From contig JBAXQC010000003.1 in assembly GCA_037131955.1 (NCBI GenBank), forward strand, positions 14,415 through 78,414: a stretch of 64,000 nucleotides of DNA, in the 5' to 3' direction. The notes beneath the pieces are model-generated. The model saw only the letters and a list, made by a program, of their open reading frames with translations, did not search any database and was not told the origin of the DNA. This document shows, one piece after another, positions 44,776 to 54,379 of the stretch. The DNA comes from CAIMMJ01 sp037131955 (GTDB lineage: Bacteria; Bacteroidota; Bacteroidia; UBA4408). Made by a program: the position numbers and the translations under genes. Every line of letters starts with the position of its first letter. Within the stretch, counting starts at the first letter, position 1.

Positions 44776-46371
44776 TTAATTATCCACAAAATACATATCA
44801 ATCATTCCTTTGTTTTTAGCATCAACTTTTCCTCGATGACTAAAAGTGAAATCCTTTTTAACTAATTCATAAGTAGAACTCGAAATATTTATTTTTCCGG
44901 GCAAGCTGTTCTGTTCCATTCTTGCAGCAGTATTCACAGTGTCACCCCAAATGTCGTATGCAAATTTTTTAACTCCCACAATTCCTGCTACCACAGGTCC
45001 ACTGTGAACTCCTATTCTAATTCCCGCTTTATTCTCAGATCTTGTGCCAAAAACCGAATCAGTGGAGTTCATGAAGTTTACTATATCTTTCGCTGCATTA
45101 ATAATCGATACAGCATGATTTTTATTTTCATTAGGTAGTCCACTTACAGCCAGGTAAGCATCTCCAATTGTTTTGATTTTTTCGAGATTATGTTTTTCAA
45201 TTATTGTATCAAATGCTTTAAAACATTTATCTATTTCTTCAACAAGTTCCTTTGGACTTAACTTTTCGCTTATTCCAGTAAAGTTCACAAAATCGGTAAA
45301 TAGAACACTAACGTTTTCGTATTGACGTGCCTCTGAATTTCCATTTTGCTTTAATTCGTTTGCTATTTCAACAGGTAAAATATTATGTAATAAATCTTCA
45401 GTTTTTTGTTTTTCTTTTTCTAGCTTGTGATTGCTGATATTTAATTTTCTATTGTATTTTTTTTGATTATTGTAGTTTCTATAAATTAAGAAAACTGAAA
45501 TTAAAAGAAGTATGAAACCAATAACAAAACCATTTCTTTGAATGTTTTTAAGTTCTATTTCTTTTTTTTGATTTAAAATTTTTACTTGTTGAATTTTCTT
45601 TTCTCTATCAGTGACCAATAGTTTTGCTTCAGAAATTTGCTTTTGTTGTTCAACTATCCTAAGTTGTTTTTCTTTTTCTTTTTTTTCGGCAGTTTCTTTT
45701 AAAAGAGCCATCTTCTGAAGTTCTTTTTGTTTGTTAGATATTTCTAACTCTTGTTCTTTAATTGTTAATTCTTGACTTTTCTTTTGAAGTTTTTCATTGC
45801 TCAATTGTTCTTTGATAATTAATTGTGTTTCCTTTTTTTTGAAATCACTTTTCATTTCATTTTTCACCTTTTCATTTTGGAGCACACTGTCTTTAAGTGA
45901 AATATTGTTTTTTACGTCTTTTTGATATTCTGATGCTTTTGGAAAATAAGAAAGTTTTGAATAAACCTTGGCCATGTCATCGGTAACTAATGCAATACCT
46001 CTTTTATAGTTGAGTTCTTCATAAATTTCTTTTGCTTTTTCAAAATTTTGAGATGCTTCGGGATACCTAAACCGTGAATAACAATTTAAACCTTTGGCAT
46101 GGAATCCTTTTGCCAAGTATAATTTGTTGTTTAGTTGAATTGCAAGTTCAATGAGTTTTTCTGCTAATTTTGTTCCTTCTTCTGGATTGAGCTTTTGTGA
46201 TATTAATGATTGTGTTTCTAAATTTTTTAATTGAGTGGTATCAGAATTATTCTGAATATTCAAAACTATAAATTTGTTTTTTGAACTAGAATTTTCAACA
46301 CCTAATAATAGAAAAACACAAAACGAGAATATTATTATCACTAAATTTTTTATGTGATTGTTGGGTATCAT
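44776..46371 (-). CDS. Membrane-bound class III adenylate cyclase with TPR and coiled-coil sensor region
   Basis: 531 residues: an N-terminal signal/anchor (about 8-24), TPR-like helices (about 60-155), a long Lys/Glu/Gln coiled coil (about 165-278), one membrane helix (281-298) and a cyclase domain (about 330-531). Metal-binding Asp360 (VLFTDFVNFTG) and Asp404 (IGDAY) are present. Lys400 and Asp473, which select adenine, and Asn480 and Arg484 are all intact, so an active adenylate cyclase is predicted. TPRs are fewer than in typical Bacteroidota members. The start is 8 bases from the end of a TPR gene, which may be its partner. Confidence 0.88.
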   Translation of the reverse strand: MIPNNHIKNLVIIIFSFCVFLLLGVENSSSKNKFIVLNIQNNSDTTQLKNLETQSLISQKLNPEEGTKLAEKLIELAIQLNNKLYLAKGFHAKGLNCYSRFRYPEASQNFEKAKEIYEELNYKRGIALVTDDMAKVYSKLSYFPKASEYQKDVKNNISLKDSVLQNEKVKNEMKSDFKKKETQLIIKEQLSNEKLQKKSQELTIKEQELEISNKQKELQKMALLKETAEKKEKEKQLRIVEQQKQISEAKLLVTDREKKIQQVKILNQKKEIELKNIQRNGFVIGFILLLISVFLIYRNYNNQKKYNRKLNISNHKLEKEKQKTEDLLHNILPVEIANELKQNGNSEARQYENVSVLFTDFVNFTGISEKLSPKELVEEIDKCFKAFDTIIEKHNLEKIKTIGDAYLAVSGLPNENKNHAVSIINAAKDIVNFMNSTDSVFGTRSENKAGIRIGVHSGPVVAGIVGVKKFAYDIWGDTVNTAARMEQNSLPGKINISSSTYELVKKDFTFSHRGKVDAKNKGMIDMYFVDN

Positions 46372-46379
46372 TTTTTTAT

Positions 46380-47000
46380 CTATTCCAAAGTTTTAAGTCC
46401 TTCTAATGCAGTTTCGTCGTTTGGATAAAAAATGAGTGCTTTACTATAATATTCCTTTGCTTCTATGTTCTTTTTTAGTTTTTCTTTGGTTAGTGCTAAA
46501 ATTATTACAGTATCATAATTAAATGGATAGAGACCATAAACTTTTTCAAAATACTTTTCGGCGTTGTTATAATCATTTCTATTAAAATAGATTAGTCCCA
46601 CAAAATAGTTTACCGTGGAGTTTTTATCATCTATTTTTAAAATTTCTAAATACTGTTCTAATACCTTATCCCAATAGGCCAATGCAGATGCTGGCAGTAC
46701 ATATCCCAATCTACTCTCTATTGAATTTGGTTTTAATTGTATGGCAATGTTGTAGTATTTTTGAGATTTTTCATAACTTGCAGAATAATAGTATAGCCAA
46801 CCTAATCGGACATTTACTTCGTAAAATTTAGCATCATATACTTGCATTAAATCGGCGATTGCTTTGGAATAATCTTTATTCCCTTCGCTTATGTAACTAT
46901 TTGCAAAAGCTTGAGGTATAGAAATTTTGTTTTGTGAAAATACACTTTGCGAAGTAAGCAGAATAAGAAGGCAAAATAATTTCAAACTACATTTTGTCAT
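46380..47000 (-). CDS. Exported TPR protein beside the cyclase
   Basis: 206 residues: a signal peptide (MTKCSLKLFCLLILLTSQSVFSQ) and about four TPR-like units (ANSYISEGNKDYSKAIAD, YYSASYEKSQKYYNIAIQL, YFNRNDYNNAEKYFEKVYGL, NIEAKEYYSKALIFYP). It lies directly upstream of the adenylate cyclase on the same strand with an 8-base gap, so the two are probably co-transcribed and may sense one input. No catalytic motif is visible. Confidence 0.8.
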   Translation of the reverse strand: MTKCSLKLFCLLILLTSQSVFSQNKISIPQAFANSYISEGNKDYSKAIADLMQVYDAKFYEVNVRLGWLYYYSASYEKSQKYYNIAIQLKPNSIESRLGYVLPASALAYWDKVLEQYLEILKIDDKNSTVNYFVGLIYFNRNDYNNAEKYFEKVYGLYPFNYDTVIILALTKEKLKKNIEAKEYYSKALIFYPNDETALEGLKTLE

Positions 47001-47172
47001 TTTATTAATTTTATTTTTGATAAATCTACTGCAAAAAAATTTCTTTTAATTCTAAAACTCATATGAAATAGTTGCAAAAAATAATAGTTATTATTTCTAT
47101 ATTATTAGTTTGTAAAAATTACTTACTTAGTAAAGCAATAAAAAATTTTATAGTTTTATAAAAGAATAAACT

Positions 47173-47895
47173 ATGGAAAAATACATTTACTTCTTTCTTT
47201 TGGCTTTTGTTGCCGAAGTTATTGGCACAATAAGTGGTTTTGGTTCCTCTATTTTATTTGTGCCACTAGCCTCCATGTTTTTTGATTTTAAGGCAGTGTT
47301 GGCAATTACTGCTGTTTTTCATGTGTTCAGTAATTTATCTAAAATATATTTGTTTAAAACAGGAATTCAAAAGGACATAGTATTAAAATTAGGAATACCA
47401 GCAGTAGTTTTTGTAATAATTGGTGCTTTATTAACCAATATTATACCACAAAAAGAAATTGAATTAGTGATGAATATTGTTTTGGTTTTATTGTCAGTTT
47501 TTTTAATTTTTAATACTGAAAAAAAATTGGAGCAGAGCAATAAAAATTTAATTGTAGGAGGTGTTTCATCTGGCTTTTTAGCTGGTTTGGTTGGCACAGG
47601 TGGTGCAATTAGAGGATTGGTTTTGGCAGCATTTAGTTTAGAGAAAGATTCTTTTTTAGCCACTTCTGCACTCATAGATTTAGGCGTTGATTTTAGTAGA
47701 GCTATAGTATATATTTCTAGTGGTTATTTTTTAAAAGAGTTCTTGATTTTTATTCCATTTTTAATTTTAATAAGTATCGCAGGATCTTACATTGGCAAGT
47801 TAGTATTGAACAAAATGCCACAAACGTATTTTCGAAATATTGTTCTAATTGTTATTGTTTCAATTTCAATTTATTCAATCAGTAAATACTTTTAA
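47173..47895 (+). CDS. TauE/SafE family membrane permease
   Basis: 240 residues with about eight membrane helices in two related halves. The first begins VAEVIGTISGFGSSILFVPL and the second has SGFLAGLVGTGGAIRGLVLAAF, the paired Gly-rich signatures of TauE/SafE. These proteins export sulfite or organosulfur anions; the substrate here is unknown. Its stop overlaps the end of the convergent glycosyltransferase gene by 4 bases. Confidence 0.88.
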   Translation: MEKYIYFFLLAFVAEVIGTISGFGSSILFVPLASMFFDFKAVLAITAVFHVFSNLSKIYLFKTGIQKDIVLKLGIPAVVFVIIGALLTNIIPQKEIELVMNIVLVLLSVFLIFNTEKKLEQSNKNLIVGGVSSGFLAGLVGTGGAIRGLVLAAFSLEKDSFLATSALIDLGVDFSRAIVYISSGYFLKEFLIFIPFLILISIAGSYIGKLVLNKMPQTYFRNIVLIVIVSISIYSISKYF

Positions 47896-49154
47896 TTTAT
47901 GTGTTTTTTGTTTTTTTCCTCTATCCACTTCGCCATGTATTTTGTGCTTTGCATGCTTTGGTAATTTAATATTGCACCCAAAAAATTTCTTCTTCTTGTT
48001 TCTTCTAAATTTGCTAAGCAATAATTTATTTTAGAAATAAAATTGGGCAGGTATTTTTCCTTGTTAAATTTTTTATTTATGATAGTAAAACCTTTTTGTT
48101 GTGCACCGCTCCAAGTGTTTTCGTTGTTGTATAATTCTATTGCTGCATTTGCAATTTCGGTTGCGTTGTTTACTAAAAATCCACTCCATTCATTGTTTTC
48201 TATCATTCCTTCTGCACCAATACTGGTGGTAACATTTGGCGTGCCGTTTTGCATGGCTGTAATAAGTTTTCCTTTGAGTCCGGCTCCAAATCTTAGAGGT
48301 GCCAAACAAACTCTTGCATTTTGCATTTCAAAATTTGCATCATCAGCCTTTGATTTTATTATAAATCCTTCTTTTTTATTATTCATTGCAAGTATCGATT
48401 CCATTGCATAGGCGCCAAAAACATGAAGCTCTGCATCTGGTAATTTTTTTCTTATCAGAGGCCAAATTTCATTCTTTAAAAATTCAATACTGTCTTTATT
48501 AGGGTTATGTAAAAAGTTACCTATGCTAATAAAATTACTTCTTTCAGAATATTTGGGTAAAAGTTCAATTATTTTATTGTCGATTTCATTTTCTAGAAAT
48601 GGCAAGTAATGCAATAAGTCTGCTGAAATATTAAAACTATTATTCAATAATTTAAATTCATATTCCGAAATAATTAAGGAAACATCACATCTAAGAATGC
48701 TTACTATTTCTCTTTTGGCAACATCTGTATAAAGATTTAATTCTGAAGAATTTTTCACGGCATGCTCTCTAGCTTTTCTTAAAAAATGTAAATCTTCTGT
48801 ATCTAAAATTTTTAATGCTTGTGGGCAATTTTCTGTAACTCTCCATCCATATTGTTCTTCGGTAATGTACCTGTCAAACATCACAATTGTTGGATTTATT
48901 TCTTTAACAATTTTATCAAAACTAGAATTATTTAGTTCAATATTTATTTTTACTATAGATTCTTTTTCAAAGTCAATTGAGTTTAAACTATCGTTGGCAG
49001 CACTGGCAAAAAAAATTTCATAACCTTCGTTTTTAAAACCATTTATTAGTTGCATCATACGCCATCCCGCAGCCGAAGATTGAGGTTCTGGCCAAACACT
49101 GCCAACTATAAAAATATTTTTTTTCTTAATGATATGTGTAGAATGTTCTTTCAA
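47892..49154 (-). CDS. Group 1 (GT4-like) glycosyltransferase
   Basis: 420 residues. Start region VGSVWPEPQSSAAGWRMMQLINGF fits a GT-B N-domain. The C-domain has NFISIGNFLHNPNKDSIEFL, AELHVFGAY, ARVCLAPLRFGAGLKGKLITAMQNGTPNVTT, cut for length, and IGAEGMI, which is the nucleotide-sugar site with its Glu-like turn. It probably works on a surface polysaccharide. The acceptor and the sugar are not visible from the neighbours. Confidence 0.87.
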   Translation of the reverse strand: MKEHSTHIIKKKNIFIVGSVWPEPQSSAAGWRMMQLINGFKNEGYEIFFASAANDSLNSIDFEKESIVKINIELNNSSFDKIVKEINPTIVMFDRYITEEQYGWRVTENCPQALKILDTEDLHFLRKAREHAVKNSSELNLYTDVAKREIVSILRCDVSLIISEYEFKLLNNSFNISADLLHYLPFLENEIDNKIIELLPKYSERSNFISIGNFLHNPNKDSIEFLKNEIWPLIRKKLPDAELHVFGAYAMESILAMNNKKEGFIIKSKADDANFEMQNARVCLAPLRFGAGLKGKLITAMQNGTPNVTTSIGAEGMIENNEWSGFLVNNATEIANAAIELYNNENTWSGAQQKGFTIINKKFNKEKYLPNFISKINYCLANLEETRRRNFLGAILNYQSMQSTKYMAKWIEEKNKKHIN

Positions 49155-49201
49155 TGATTTAGTAGGATTAAATTTAAAAAAGTAATGATGTGTAAGTTAA
49201 A

Positions 49202-50287
49202 TCATTTTCCTCTGCCTACTTCAATACTCTCATTATTTCCAAGTGCAATACCTTTGCTGTTATCGTTGTTAATAATTTTAATTTCTGCACCAGTAAGTTC
49301 ATTAATACCTGTTACTAAAAGTGCTGTTAAATCTGATCCTCTTAATTCTTTTTCATTTTCTTCTGGATTATCTGTTTGAATAGATTTTTTTGCAACATTT
49401 TTTATTTTTGTAAACAATAATTCTTTTGGACTTAGAAAATTATTTTGTTGCTCAGTTTCATTTTCAATTGTATTTTTAATTGGCATTGGAATATTTATAG
49501 CATCGCTGCCTTTTGCTAACTCTATTTTATTAGATGGAGTAAATATTATGGAGGCAAATTTCATTTCAAGTGTTGGTAAAATTTGTCGTTCTATTCTAGT
49601 TGCTCTCTCAATTTTTGGCTCGAATTTAATGGTTGATTTTGCATTAAATTTTTCTTGTGCTATGTCATCATTTTTAACAGTTGATAAAATTTTAACTTTA
49701 GATTCAACTTCAATTGAAGGTTTAATTTCCTTGGATGTATTGTGAGACTTAGCTAAAGCTATCTCAGTACTATTTGAATTTTTATTTTCATTATCATAAA
49801 ATTTAAACGCAAATCCAATTGCAAGAATTATAATAGCTGCAATTGCAATTCTATTGTAATAATAATACTTCGAGATTTCTTTTCGGTATAAACTATCCTT
49901 TAAAGGAAATTTAAGTGAGAGGTCGGCTATTAGTTTAGTTTTTTTAAAAATTTCTAATTCGTTTTTTGCTTCAGGAAAAAATAGAAAATAATTATCTAAA
50001 TCGTTTTCTTGTGGAGGATTTAAATTATTTTCTAATTTACTAACAAGAAACTCAGAAATATTATTTTTATTTATTTCTCCTTGGTAATTCTTTTTTAGTT
50101 TTTCTTTTTCAGGATAACTATCTAAGCTTTTTAGCCTACTTAAAGTTGATTGAGAAATAGCATAAAAATCATCTTTTATTGAAGGATGCAAATCTAAAAA
50201 AGCCAATAGATTATCAACCTCCAAACTAGTTAGGTTTCCATCTAGATAATCAATAATATATATTTCGTAGTTCTCTAAATTTATCAT
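49202..50287 (-). CDS. Anti-sigma-factor-like membrane protein paired with an ECF sigma factor
   Basis: 361 residues from the ATG at 50287; a start at 50302 would overlap the sigma gene by 11 bases. The N-terminus INLENYEIYIIDYLDGNLTS (about 2-21) resembles the ASD-like segment of Bacteroidota anti-sigma proteins. A single membrane helix follows (about 148-168, IAIAAIIILAIGFAFKF), then a long Lys/Glu/Ser-rich extracytoplasmic part with no recognisable domain. It follows the sigma gene by 4 bases. The anti-sigma role is inferred from the pairing and topology. Confidence 0.75.
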   Translation of the reverse strand: MINLENYEIYIIDYLDGNLTSLEVDNLLAFLDLHPSIKDDFYAISQSTLSRLKSLDSYPEKEKLKKNYQGEINKNNISEFLVSKLENNLNPPQENDLDNYFLFFPEAKNELEIFKKTKLIADLSLKFPLKDSLYRKEISKYYYYNRIAIAAIIILAIGFAFKFYDNENKNSNSTEIALAKSHNTSKEIKPSIEVESKVKILSTVKNDDIAQEKFNAKSTIKFEPKIERATRIERQILPTLEMKFASIIFTPSNKIELAKGSDAINIPMPIKNTIENETEQQNNFLSPKELLFTKIKNVAKKSIQTDNPEENEKELRGSDLTALLVTGINELTGAEIKIINNDNSKGIALGNNESIEVGRGK

Positions 50288-50291
50288 TTTA

Positions 50292-50777
50292 TTACAAAAC
50301 ATTTTCTAGAGTAACAATAAATTCTTTTAATGTTACTCTCGCTCTATAGATGTAAACTTTAACTTGTGATTCCGAGAGGCCTGTTATCTCGCCAATTTGT
50401 TCATAAGAATAACCTTCATAATCTCTTAACAGAATAACAGATTTTTGAATTTCGGGTAATTTAGAAAGTGCTTCATCCAAAATTCTCGATAGACCTTTAT
50501 ATGCACTGTCATTACTCGAAGATTGAAATTTTACTTCTTTTAGTCCAACTTTTCTTTTTGCTTTATTAGTAAAATCAATAATCATGTGATACACTGTTGT
50601 AAATAGATATGATTTTACTTTTTCGGAATTTACATTTTCTCTTTTTTCCCATAATTTGGTAAATGCTTCTTGTACAATATCTTTTGAGCCTTCATAGTTG
50701 TTGGTATTTTTAAGGGCAAACCTAAAAAGTCCATCAGAAAACTCATCAACTGCACTATTGTACTCTGTAACTGTCAT
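50292..50777 (-). CDS. RNA polymerase ECF-type sigma factor
   Basis: 161 residues. Region 2 has EGSKDIVQEAFTKLWEKRENV (cut to 20 here by eye) and KSYLFTTVYHMIIDFTNKAKRK; region 4 has LSKLPEIQKSVILLRDYEG and YEQIGEITGLSESQVKVYIYRARVTL as a helix-turn-helix (about 130-155). It forms a sigma/anti-sigma-like pair with the downstream gene. A palindromic element and a plus-strand gene lie upstream. Confidence 0.9.
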   Translation of the reverse strand: MTVTEYNSAVDEFSDGLFRFALKNTNNYEGSKDIVQEAFTKLWEKRENVNSEKVKSYLFTTVYHMIIDFTNKAKRKVGLKEVKFQSSSNDSAYKGLSRILDEALSKLPEIQKSVILLRDYEGYSYEQIGEITGLSESQVKVYIYRARVTLKEFIVTLENVL

Positions 50778-50918
50778 TCTTTTTGATGCATTTATTGTTG
50801 AGATAATTTTAATGTAAATTAGTTACATCTGCAAAGCAAAAATAATATAAAAAACTGTAATTCAGCATTATAAAATCTAATTAAGTAATTATTTTTATTA
50901 TATTTTAAACTAATATGC

Positions 50919-50940
50919 CTAACTTGGCGCTCCAAATTAG
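50919..50940. repeat. Interrupted palindrome between the sigma operon and the lysine-dehydrogenase-like gene
   Basis: CTAACTTGG, a CGCT centre and CCAAATTAG pair over 9 positions with one C/A mismatch. It lies 20 bases before the ATG at 50961 and could be an operator or a hairpin in the leader. No T-run follows, so it is not a terminator. Confidence 0.5.
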
Positions 50941-50960
50941 TGTTATACAATAATTAATAA

Positions 50961-52166
50961 ATGAAAATAGGAATCATAAGAGAAGAAAAATTACCGGTAG
51001 ATAAAAGAGTTCCGTTCTCTCCAGAACAGTGCGGTTATATAAAGGAATATTTTAAAAAAGAGTTAGTTGTTCAACCAAGTTTTCAGCGTTGTTTTACTAA
51101 CGAGGAATACCTTGCCGCAGGAATAAAATTAATTGAAGATATCAGTGATTGTGATGTTTTATTTGGTGTTAAAGAAGTGCCTAAAGATTTATTGATCCCC
51201 AGTAAAAAATATTTTTTCTTTTCGCATACCATCAAAAAACAGCCACATAACGAGAAGTTAATGAAGGTTTTGATTGAGAAGAAAATTCAAATGGTAGATT
51301 ATGAATGTTTAACTGATGAAAACAACAATAGAATTATTGGCTTTGGGCATTATGCAGGAATAGTTGGTGCTTATAACGGAATTAGGGCTTACGGTTTACG
51401 TTACGGTTTATTCTACATTAAACCAGCCCACGATTGTTACGATAAAAATGAATTAAGAGATGAACTTAGAAAAGTTAGACTGCCAAATATTAAGATTATT
51501 GTAACTGGAAATGGAAGAGTGGCAAATGGAGCGATAGAACTTTTGGGTCTTTTAGGAATCAGAAGAATTACACCCTTTGAATTTACTCATTACTCGTTTA
51601 GAGAAGCTACTTATTGCCAATTACACTCAAATAATTACAACGAACCTATTGATGGTTCGCCATGGAGCACCGAAAGATTTTACAAATATCCGGAGCAATT
51701 TAGATCTACATTTTTAAAGTATACAAGATATTGCGATTTGCTCATGCACTGTAGTTTTTGGAATCCAAAAGCACCAATATTATTTTCTAAGAAAGACATG
51801 CAATCGTCTGAATTTAGAATTAATGTAATATCTGATATTTCTTGCGATATAAATGGTGCAGTTCCAAGCACACTAAAAGCATCTACCATTGATGAACCTT
51901 TTTACGGTTATAATCCAATAACTGAAGAAATTGAAGATGCATTCAGCAATAGAGCAATAACAATGATGGCAGTAGATAATTTGCCTTGCGAATTGCCTAG
52001 AGATGCTTCTATGGATTTTGGAAAAGAATTGATTGAAAAAGTTTTACCAAATTTGTTCGTTAAAGACGAAACAAAATTAATAGAAAGAGCAAGTATTTGT
52101 AAAGATGGTGAGCTTACGCCTGCTTTTGATTATTTGGCAGATTATGCTGGTTTGATTAAAAGTTAG
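50961..52166 (+). CDS. NAD-dependent saccharopine/lysine-dehydrogenase-like oxidoreductase
   Basis: 401 residues. The N-terminal alanine-dehydrogenase/transhydrogenase-type domain has GIIREEKLPVDKRVPFSPEQ and FGVKEVP (K71) and FSHT (H89), equal in context to the catalytic Lys/His of saccharopine dehydrogenase. The Rossmann motif is VTGNGRVANGAIELLG (about 181-196). CDINGAVPSTLKASTIDEP and GYNP follow near the C-terminus. Saccharopine dehydrogenase uses NAD in lysine metabolism; in Bacteroidota this protein is a family relative, and the true substrate is not proven. It has a palindrome in its leader. Confidence 0.8.
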   Translation: MKIGIIREEKLPVDKRVPFSPEQCGYIKEYFKKELVVQPSFQRCFTNEEYLAAGIKLIEDISDCDVLFGVKEVPKDLLIPSKKYFFFSHTIKKQPHNEKLMKVLIEKKIQMVDYECLTDENNNRIIGFGHYAGIVGAYNGIRAYGLRYGLFYIKPAHDCYDKNELRDELRKVRLPNIKIIVTGNGRVANGAIELLGLLGIRRITPFEFTHYSFREATYCQLHSNNYNEPIDGSPWSTERFYKYPEQFRSTFLKYTRYCDLLMHCSFWNPKAPILFSKKDMQSSEFRINVISDISCDINGAVPSTLKASTIDEPFYGYNPITEEIEDAFSNRAITMMAVDNLPCELPRDASMDFGKELIEKVLPNLFVKDETKLIERASICKDGELTPAFDYLADYAGLIKS

Positions 52167-52176
52167 TAATTAATAT

Positions 52177-53574
52177 TTATTTGTAAATTCTCATTAAACT
52201 TCGCGACAATTTAGATTTTATATACAGCTTTAAATGTTGTGAAGCAGATAAATTTATTTGATTGCTTTTAGATTTTAATAATTTCATTTCATTGTTAATC
52301 CATCTTACAGCGTATTGATAATATTTTTTTGAATATTCAGTTTTCAGTTTAATATCTCTGTCGGAACTACTGGCCCAATCTGGTGAATTTATGAATTCAC
52401 TTTCGTTTTCTAAGTACAATTCAGTTCCTTTTATTGGATAAGCTGTTGTTATTGTAAAGTAATCGGGGTTAGATATTTTAAGATGATTTAAAGTTTCAAT
52501 AATGTCGTATTCCTTTTCGCCAGGATAGCCTAGCATTATAAATGTGCCTGCTTCTATCCCATTTTTTCTAGTTTCAATTATCATCTCTCTCACCTGATTT
52601 ACATCTACCCGTCTATCCATCAAATCAATAACTTTTTGAGAACCACTTTCTGCGCCAATCCATACCCGATAGCAACCAGATTGTTTTAGAAGTTTAATTA
52701 CATCTTCATTCATCCTATCTGCACGAGTAATGCATTCGTACTTTATTTTTACTTTTCTATTCGTAATTTCATTTGTAAATTCTAAAAGCCATTTGTGGCT
52801 AACTGTAAAAACATCGTCCACAAACCAAATCGTATCAAACTTATATTGATTTTGAATCTTTTGTAATTCATCCACCACAAGTTTGGCATTTTTTCTGCGG
52901 TATGATTGGCCGTAAACCGCTCTACTGCACCACTTGCAAGTGTATGGACATCCCCTCATTGTACTCACTGAAATTGTGCTTGCTCCATGCTTTTCTTTCC
53001 ATGCATTAAAATACAATTGTAAATTTATTTTTTCTCTAGCAGGAGATGGAAGAGAATCCATGTCCAGCAATTTTTTCCTGTCTTCATTCTCTGTAATATT
53101 TCCATTTTCAATAAAGGATAAACCTTGAATAGTTTTGATAGTTTTATTTGCCCAAATATTAGAAATCAACTCATGAAATGTTTCTTCGCCTTCTCCTTTT
53201 ACAATAAATTCAGCGCCGTTGTTGTGGAAATTTGTGGAATTGAATTTTACCTCCGGACCACCTAAAATTATTTTTGTATGAACTAATTTCGGTTCGTTTT
53301 TTATGGCATTAATTAGTTTAAGAACATTTATTTTTGTCATTAAATTAGTATAAATGCCAATAAAATCTGGAGCATTATTTTTAATTAGTTCTATGTGTTT
53401 TTCAAAATCAATAAATGTAGAATCTATAACATCTGTAGCTATTTCTTTTTTTTCTAGATAGGCGGCTAAATATAATATTCCCAAAGGAGGATAAGGTTTC
53501 ATTATTTTTGATTCCTTTTCGTCACTAGCTAAATAGTAAGCATGAGTAAGTAATACTTTTGGAGAGTTAATCAT
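52177..53574 (-). CDS. B12-binding-type radical SAM enzyme, second paralogue of the 52-57 kb operon
   Basis: 465 residues. Residues about 5-160 form a cobalamin-binding-type Rossmann domain (VLLTHAYYL, MKPYPPLGILYLAAYL, KIILGGPEVKF). The radical SAM core has the cluster cysteines C209, C213 and C216 in RGCPYTCKWCSRAVYGQ and IWFVDDVFTVSHKWLL, with IEAGTFIMLGYPGE later. The B12 motif DxHxxG is not visible. It is a paralogue of the gene at 54366-55808. It starts inside the end of the methyltransferase gene (8-base overlap) and is the last gene of the operon. Reaction unknown. Confidence 0.88.
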   Translation of the reverse strand: MINSPKVLLTHAYYLASDEKESKIMKPYPPLGILYLAAYLEKKEIATDVIDSTFIDFEKHIELIKNNAPDFIGIYTNLMTKINVLKLINAIKNEPKLVHTKIILGGPEVKFNSTNFHNNGAEFIVKGEGEETFHELISNIWANKTIKTIQGLSFIENGNITENEDRKKLLDMDSLPSPAREKINLQLYFNAWKEKHGASTISVSTMRGCPYTCKWCSRAVYGQSYRRKNAKLVVDELQKIQNQYKFDTIWFVDDVFTVSHKWLLEFTNEITNRKVKIKYECITRADRMNEDVIKLLKQSGCYRVWIGAESGSQKVIDLMDRRVDVNQVREMIIETRKNGIEAGTFIMLGYPGEKEYDIIETLNHLKISNPDYFTITTAYPIKGTELYLENESEFINSPDWASSSDRDIKLKTEYSKKYYQYAVRWINNEMKLLKSKSNQINLSASQHLKLYIKSKLSRSLMRIYK

Positions 53575-54379
53575 TTGTTGAAATATGAATTATAAAATGA
53601 TCTGAATAATTACTTAAAAATGAAAATTTGTTTATTAAGATTTCCATTTTTTTTAGTATGTTTAAAATTGTTTCTCTTGGCGCAAAAAATGATTCTAAAT
53701 AGGATGGTGGTATAAAAAAACCAATTGGATAGCTTGAAACAATTTTTAAATCATTTGGCAAACATTTTTTTATTTGTTGTTTAGAGTAAAATAGTGTTTC
53801 AATAGATTCGTGTTTTAATTTTGCATGTGTTATTTCATTGGTACTTCGTCTGTTTATTTTAGAGAACTTTAATTTGCTTAAAAAGTACAATTTCTCCATC
53901 AGGCAATGTTTTCCCATAAATACTAAAAAATAGTTTTTTTTATCCTTAAATTGATGCGAAGAATCTTTGAAAAACAATTTTAATTCTTGTTCTCTTATAC
54001 AATTTAATCCTCCAAAATTCGAAAAAATTAAATCGAACTTGTTCTCTGAAATTTTAGAATCTATACTTCTTATATCTAAAGTTTTTGCATTACAATTAAA
54101 TCCATTCTTTTTTAATTTTTCATTGGCTAATTCAACCATTTTTTCTGATACATCTGTGGGCAAAACAGAAATCTCTTTTTTATTTAAAAATAATGCATCT
54201 TCACCGGTACCACAATTAACTTCTAATACTGACTTTATTTTTGCATATTTTATTAAGTTTGAAAGGTGAGTCCAAACAATTTCTCTTTGGGCTTTTCCAA
54301 TTTTGGAGTAGGTAAAATTTTGGTCATAAATTAGAGCTTCACTATCAAAAGGAGATATATTAATGTTATTTGAATGCAT
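53567..54379 (-). CDS. Class I SAM-dependent methyltransferase of the radical SAM operon
   Basis: 270 residues. Motif I SVLEVNCGTGEDALFL (50-65) and motif II LPTDVSEKMVELA (73-85) define a class I methyltransferase; NKFDLIFSNFGGLNCI is the motif-IV-like segment. The C-terminal third is rich in hydrophobic residues (ISSYPIGFFIPPSYLESFFAP), which may bind a lipid-like or polyketide-like substrate, but this is inference. It overlaps both radical SAM genes (14 bases upstream, 8 bases downstream), so it is expressed with them. Substrate unknown. Confidence 0.85.
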   Translation of the reverse strand: MHSNNINISPFDSEALIYDQNFTYSKIGKAQREIVWTHLSNLIKYAKIKSVLEVNCGTGEDALFLNKKEISVLPTDVSEKMVELANEKLKKNGFNCNAKTLDIRSIDSKISENKFDLIFSNFGGLNCIREQELKLFFKDSSHQFKDKKNYFLVFMGKHCLMEKLYFLSKLKFSKINRRSTNEITHAKLKHESIETLFYSKQQIKKCLPNDLKIVSSYPIGFFIPPSYLESFFAPRETILNILKKMEILINKFSFLSNYSDHFIIHISTND

